Shown: positions 12,486 through 15,098 of the stretch, piece by piece
Layout of the letters: every line of letters starts with the position of its first letter
Position numbering within the stretch: the stretch's first letter is position 1
Source: an uncultured Bacilli bacterium
Lineage (GTDB): Bacteria; Bacillota_I; Bacilli_A; RF39; UBA660
Direction: 5' to 3'
Assembly (NCBI GenBank): GCA_944351315.1
Contig: CALVPL010000051.1
Location: 1 to 15,098, forward strand
DNA length: 15,098 nt
Translations under genes and position numbers: made by a program
The notes under the pieces: generated by a model
The model's input: only the letters and a program-made list of their open reading frames with translations
The model's database searches: none
What the model was told of the DNA's origin: nothing

Positions 12486-13928
12486 ATGGAAAAGAAGTTT
12501 CAGATCGATAAAAAAATATTAATTATATTACTTAGTATTTTTGGGTTACTAGTTCTTTTTTTAGTGATTTATTTCTTTTTTGTGCCTAGATTTCAATTAA
12601 ATTCTTTTTCTTCTAAAATTGAAGTTCCATATGCACAGGAATTTGCTTTTCAAGCTGGTGATGTTTGTTATGGGACATTTTTTCATTGTGAAAAAGTCGA
12701 AGCTAAGGAAGAAGGAACCGTCGATACATCAAAATTAGGAAGTTATAAAGTTACGTATGTTTTTGAATACCAGTCGAAGGTTCTTTTAAAAGAACAAGAA
12801 GTATTAGTTGTTGATAATGAGAAACCAGTGATTTCTATTGAAGGAGAGGAGCCGCTTACTTATTGTGCTAATGGTAATGGTTATGGATATAAAGTTGTCG
12901 CGACGGATAATTATGATGGAGATTTAAGCGATAAGGTAGTTAGTAAGATAGAAAATGAAAAAATTATTTTTGAAGTGGTTGATTCTTCTGGAAATAAATC
13001 TATTTTAGAAAAAAATGGAATTTTAAAGGATGAAGAAAAACCTGTGATTACTTTAAATGGTGAAAGCAATGTTTTTGTTCCTTTAAATGGAACTTATGAA
13101 GAAAAAAATGCTTCAGCATATGATAATTGTGATGGAGATTTAACATCAGGAATTACGGTAGAAGGTAGTGTGGATACTACGAAAACTGGTGAATACATTC
13201 TGACATATAAAGTTTTGGATAGCAATAATAATGAGGCTTCTGTTACTAGAAATGTTTATGTCTATCAAGCTTCAGATTATCCTTCATTGGAAGGAAAAAA
13301 TATTTATTTGACTTTTGATGATGGTCCTAGTGCCTACACTTCTAAACTTTTAGATGTTTTGAAAAAATATAATGTTAAAGCTACTTTTTTTGTAACTGAT
13401 CAAAATTTGACTCGAGGTTATGATGACGTTTTAAAAAGAGCTTATGATGAAGGACATACAATTGGTTTACATACAAGTTCTCATAATTATGGATATATTT
13501 ATTCTAGTGTTGATGCTTATTTTAATGATCTGTATGCTATACAAAATAAGGTAAAAAAAATTACTGGTTTTGCTCCAATGATTGTCCGTTTTCCAGGAGG
13601 AAGTTCTAATACAATTAGTAGGAGTGCCGATGGTGGAACGCGGATTATGAGTCAATTAACTAAAGCCATTCAAGCTAAAGGATTTCGATATTTTGATTGG
13701 AATGTAGATAGCAACGATGCTGGAGGTGCTAAAAATGCCGCTCAAGTTGCTTCCAATGTCATTAATTCTCTTGGAAACAAAAGTACTTATGTAGTTTTAC
13801 AACATGATATAAAAGAATATAGTGTGGATGCGGTTGAGACAATTATTCAATTTGGACTTTCGCATGGGTATACTTTTCAAGCTTTAAAAATGGATAGTCC
13901 AAGAGTTGAACATACTGTAAATAATTAA
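12486..13928 (+). CDS. Membrane-anchored polysaccharide deacetylase with Ig-like repeats
   Basis: 480 residues. Residues 10-33 form an uncleaved-looking membrane anchor. About 43-110, 112-176 and 185-260 are beta-rich repeats; the last reads PVITLNGESNVFV ... YDNCDGDLT ... TTKTGEYILTYKVLDS, the pattern of DUF5011/HYR-like Ig domains that lift enzymes away from the surface. The NodB (CE4) domain runs from about 271 to 470: TFDDG with D278/D279, metal ligands H329 and H333 in HTSSH, RFPGG (368-372), the DW motif (404-405) and H440. CE4 enzymes of this form remove N-acetyl groups from peptidoglycan GlcNAc or MurNAc, or from related glycans. The exact substrate cannot be told. It has its own promoter. 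Confidence 0.92.
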   Translation: MEKKFQIDKKILIILLSIFGLLVLFLVIYFFFVPRFQLNSFSSKIEVPYAQEFAFQAGDVCYGTFFHCEKVEAKEEGTVDTSKLGSYKVTYVFEYQSKVLLKEQEVLVVDNEKPVISIEGEEPLTYCANGNGYGYKVVATDNYDGDLSDKVVSKIENEKIIFEVVDSSGNKSILEKNGILKDEEKPVITLNGESNVFVPLNGTYEEKNASAYDNCDGDLTSGITVEGSVDTTKTGEYILTYKVLDSNNNEASVTRNVYVYQASDYPSLEGKNIYLTFDDGPSAYTSKLLDVLKKYNVKATFFVTDQNLTRGYDDVLKRAYDEGHTIGLHTSSHNYGYIYSSVDAYFNDLYAIQNKVKKITGFAPMIVRFPGGSSNTISRSADGGTRIMSQLTKAIQAKGFRYFDWNVDSNDAGGAKNAAQVASNVINSLGNKSTYVVLQHDIKEYSVDAVETIIQFGLSHGYTFQALKMDSPRVEHTVNN

Positions 13929-13954
13929 AAAAACTAATAAGTTTCTTATTAGTT
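13927..13954 (-). terminator. Terminator between convergent deacetylase and Nudix genes
   Basis: AACTAATAA (13932-13940) pairs perfectly with TTATTAGTT (13946-13954) around GTTTC. A run of A on the plus strand (13927-13933) gives a strong T tract for the minus strand. The Nudix stop codon lies in the stem. Confidence 0.75.
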
Positions 13955-14404
13955 CTGAAAGCCATATTCTTGATAAGGAATATGGTTTTTATAATTTTCA
14001 ATCATAATTTTTCTTGTATCGGCTAAGTCTTCAGGTAATTTATTTATATCAAACCATTTTAATTCGTTACATTTATCTGGTTCCATGATTTTGGGAGTTC
14101 CTTGGTATTTATTTGCCCAAAAAGTAATTAGAATATACTCTGCATCTTCAAATTTTGCGTGAATGGTTGAACTATAATGTAAATTTTCTTCTAAAATATT
14201 TATTCCTATTTCTTCTTTGGTTTCACGAATCATAGCTTTTTTTACACTTTCATTTTTTTCTAAATGTCCAGATGCTGCTACGTCATATTTTCCACTTAAT
14301 ATTTCGGTATGATATCTTTTTTGAAGAAGTACTTGTTCGTTTTGATTTTTCTTTTTTGTTAAAATTAAGAATACAGCACAGTGGAGTTTGAATCTTTTTT
14401 TCAT
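13949..14404 (-). CDS. Nudix hydrolase
   Basis: 151 residues with a complete Nudix box at 46-68: G46, E52, R60-E61, E64-E65 and G67 in GHLEKNESVKKAMIRETKEE followed by IGI. These glutamates bind the magnesium that activates water for hydrolysis of a nucleoside-diphosphate-X substrate. The LLQKRYHTEILSGKYDVAASGHL segment before it resembles IDI-like/YfcD-type Nudix proteins; the substrate is not predictable. The ATG follows directly after the TAA of the small membrane protein gene with no gap, and its own ribosome site is weak, so translation is probably coupled. Confidence 0.92.
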   Translation of the reverse strand: MKKRFKLHCAVFLILTKKKNQNEQVLLQKRYHTEILSGKYDVAASGHLEKNESVKKAMIRETKEEIGINILEENLHYSSTIHAKFEDAEYILITFWANKYQGTPKIMEPDKCNELKWFDINKLPEDLADTRKIMIENYKNHIPYQEYGFQN

Positions 14405-14596
14405 TTAATCTTTATTTATAATTGCTAAAATAACAATTAAAACTATTGCCACTACAATTCCAAAAATTAAAATATTTAGTACATCTTGAGACATGTATTG
14501 AAGAAGGAAATCTTGAATAGTTGTCCATAATTCTTTAAAAAAATCGATTATAGGGTCGAAGAATATCATTATATCATCCCATACATTTAATATCAT
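14405..14596 (-). CDS. Small single-pass membrane protein, function unknown
   Basis: 63 residues. The N-terminal half (ILNVWDDIMIFFDPIIDFFKELW) is aromatic and acidic and could lie as an amphipathic helix on the membrane. A strongly hydrophobic helix (about 38-60, VLNILIFGIVVAIVLIVILAI) ends three residues before the C-terminus. I use the ATG at 14596 because GAAAGTGAT lies upstream of it and a promoter lies above. The frame can be read back through the tRNA-His region, but such a long form would be meaningless. Its stop abuts the Nudix start. No family is recognised; a holin-like or regulatory peptide are possibilities without direct support. Confidence 0.62.
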   Translation of the reverse strand: MILNVWDDIMIFFDPIIDFFKELWTTIQDFLLQYMSQDVLNILIFGIVVAIVLIVILAIINKD

Positions 14597-14618
14597 AAAA
14601 TCACTTTCTTTCTTTAAC

Positions 14619-14647
14619 ATTATAATATATACTTGCAAAAGTAGCAA
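14619..14647 (-). promoter_or_regulatory. Promoter of the small membrane protein-Nudix operon
   Basis: On the minus strand TTGCTA (14642-14647), a 17-bp spacer and a perfect TATAAT (14619-14624). It interleaves with the divergent tRNA-His promoter. Confidence 0.68.
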
Positions 14648-14661
14648 TAATTTGTTAATAT
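14633..14661 (+). promoter_or_regulatory. Promoter of tRNA-His
   Basis: TTGCAA (14633-14638), a 17-bp spacer and TAATAT (14656-14661) with an upstream TG (extended -10). The tRNA 5' end lies 10 bases further on. Confidence 0.6.
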
Positions 14662-14671
14662 ACTTATGCAT

Positions 14672-14748
14672 GGCGGAATTGGTGAAGTGGTTAACACACC
14701 GGATTGTGGCTCCGGCACGCATGGGTTCGACCCCCATATTTCGCCCCA
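14672..14748 (+). tRNA. tRNA-His (anticodon GTG) with encoded G-1 and CCA
   Basis: A clear cloverleaf: G-1 at 14672, acceptor GCGGAAT paired with ATTTCGC, D arm with GTGAAGTGGTTAACAC, anticodon arm CCGGA-TTGTGGC-TCCGG with anticodon GTG, and T arm ATGGG-TTCGACC-CCCAT. Discriminator C73 pairs with G-1, the histidine identity element, and CCA is encoded. It closely resembles the B. subtilis tRNA-His. Confidence 0.97.
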
Positions 14749-14780
14749 TGTTGAAAAAAAGTCGAAAGACTTCAAGATAG

Positions 14781-14807
14781 AAATCGGTTCTTAGGAATCG
14801 ATTTTTT
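14781..14807 (+). terminator. Terminator hairpin after tRNA-His, apparent target of the group IIC intron
   Basis: AAATCGGTTC (14781-14790) pairs along its whole length with GAATCGATTT (14795-14804), with one wobble, around loop TTAG; the T run continues to 14807. A small AAGTC-GAAA-GACTT hairpin lies just before it. The intron boundary follows one base after the T run. Confidence 0.8.
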
Positions 14808-14808
14808 G

Positions 14809-15098
14809 GTGTGCCGTGCATGGCATATATCTTGTTGGTGAAAGTCCAATACACGCGTAGAAGAGTTAGGGAAGCACAAAGCATCAATCGTGAGATTTGG
14901 GGCTAAAGGAAGTGTGAAACAAAATCGAGGGCTAACGAACAGAAACTTATTATAAGGCTGCATAAACGGATAAGGTTGCCAAACAAACTAAAGTCCAAAA
15001 TGGATCGGCTACAATAAATTAGACAGAAAAGATAAGGACAATGTATAATAAAGATTGAAAGGAAAGGAACAATGAAAGAAAGAAGAGAAAGAAGAAAT
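14809..15098 (+). mobile_element. Group IIC (class C) intron, 5' part; continues beyond the window
   Basis: The element starts GTGTGCC, fitting the GUGYG 5' consensus. It then shows the ordered class C landmarks I know from the Oceanobacillus iheyensis intron: GCATGG close to the 5' end, GGTGAAAGTCC, GTTAG, GAACAGAAACTT..ATAAGGCT, and CAAACTAAAGTCC. Only about 260 bases precede the probable end of domain III, the short domain I typical of class C. Insertion right after an intrinsic terminator is the known site preference of this class. An open frame begins with ATG at 15072 after GAAAGGAAAGGAAC and reads MKERRERRN to the edge; it may be the start of the reverse transcriptase/maturase or just domain IV linker. 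The catalytic domains V-VI and 3' junction are outside. Confidence 0.85.

Noticed and set aside
10402..13928. An anti-phage defence island built on the AAA ATPase
   Set aside because: No nuclease, methylase, toxin or other defence partner flanks it; neighbours are a metabolic enzyme and a cell-wall enzyme.
14597..14887. Minus-strand extension of the 63-residue membrane protein to 160 residues
   Set aside because: It would read antisense through tRNA-His and the intron and across the promoter; the ATG at 14596 is better supported.
14772..14963. Minus-strand 63-codon ORF inside the intron region
   Set aside because: Antisense to conserved group II intron RNA segments, with no ribosome site noted.
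1..15098. Mycoplasma-type genetic code (TGA as tryptophan) or a CRISPR array
   Set aside because: Several complete genes end in TGA and use TGG for tryptophan; no regularly spaced long direct repeats with spacers were seen.

Overview
The window is AT-rich chromosomal DNA from a low-GC Gram-positive bacterium. It probably belongs to a Bacilli or Erysipelotrichia-like lineage, including the many uncultured gut members. The evidence is very A/T-biased codon use, GGAGG-type ribosome sites, extended -10 promoters (TGnTATAAT), U-tailed terminator hairpins, a B. subtilis-like tRNA-His with encoded G-1, a PadR/HAAS gene pair and an YtaF/MntP-like membrane protein. TGA is used as a stop, so this is not a code-4 mollicute. 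A surface-anchored polysaccharide deacetylase suggests a peptidoglycan wall. The assignment is inference only.

Layout. 1-498: 3' part of a gene with a DUF1016/YhcG N-terminal-type domain. 499-2588: an OmpR-type response regulator and its histidine kinase, with overlapping ends. 2589-2933: no protein gene. It holds two promoters, each carrying three TTCAC-like direct repeats in 11-bp phase, then a strong terminator. I read this as a small RNA controlled by the adjacent two-component system, whose own promoter has the same repeat. 2965-3200 (-): small four-cysteine protein. 3283-4275: tRNA-dihydrouridine synthase. 4252-4728 (-): YtaF/MntP-like membrane protein, overlapping the synthase tail to tail. 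4781-4951 (-): candidate type I toxin-like locus. 5056-5131 (-): tRNA-Asn. 5222-5647: single-pass membrane protein of unknown role. 5750-8059: MacB-like fused ABC exporter. 8127-8298: candidate structured noncoding RNA. 8360-10332: PadR regulator, apparently with an ATT start codon, overlapping a HAAS-domain polytopic membrane protein. 10402-12435: operon of a solo Clp-D1-like AAA ATPase and a 2,4-diaminopentanoate dehydrogenase-like protein. 12486-13928: membrane-anchored polysaccharide deacetylase with Ig-like repeats. 13949-14596 (-): Nudix hydrolase coupled to a 63-residue membrane peptide. 14672-14748: tRNA-His and its terminator. 14809 to the edge: 5' end of a group IIC intron inserted just after that terminator.

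How it fits together. The first half carries a sensor module with a probable regulon element next to it. The middle combines an ABC exporter with a PadR/HAAS pair, a combination usually tied to envelope sensing, but no shared transcript can be shown. Two features extend beyond the window: the first gene (5' side) and the intron with its reverse transcriptase (3' side).
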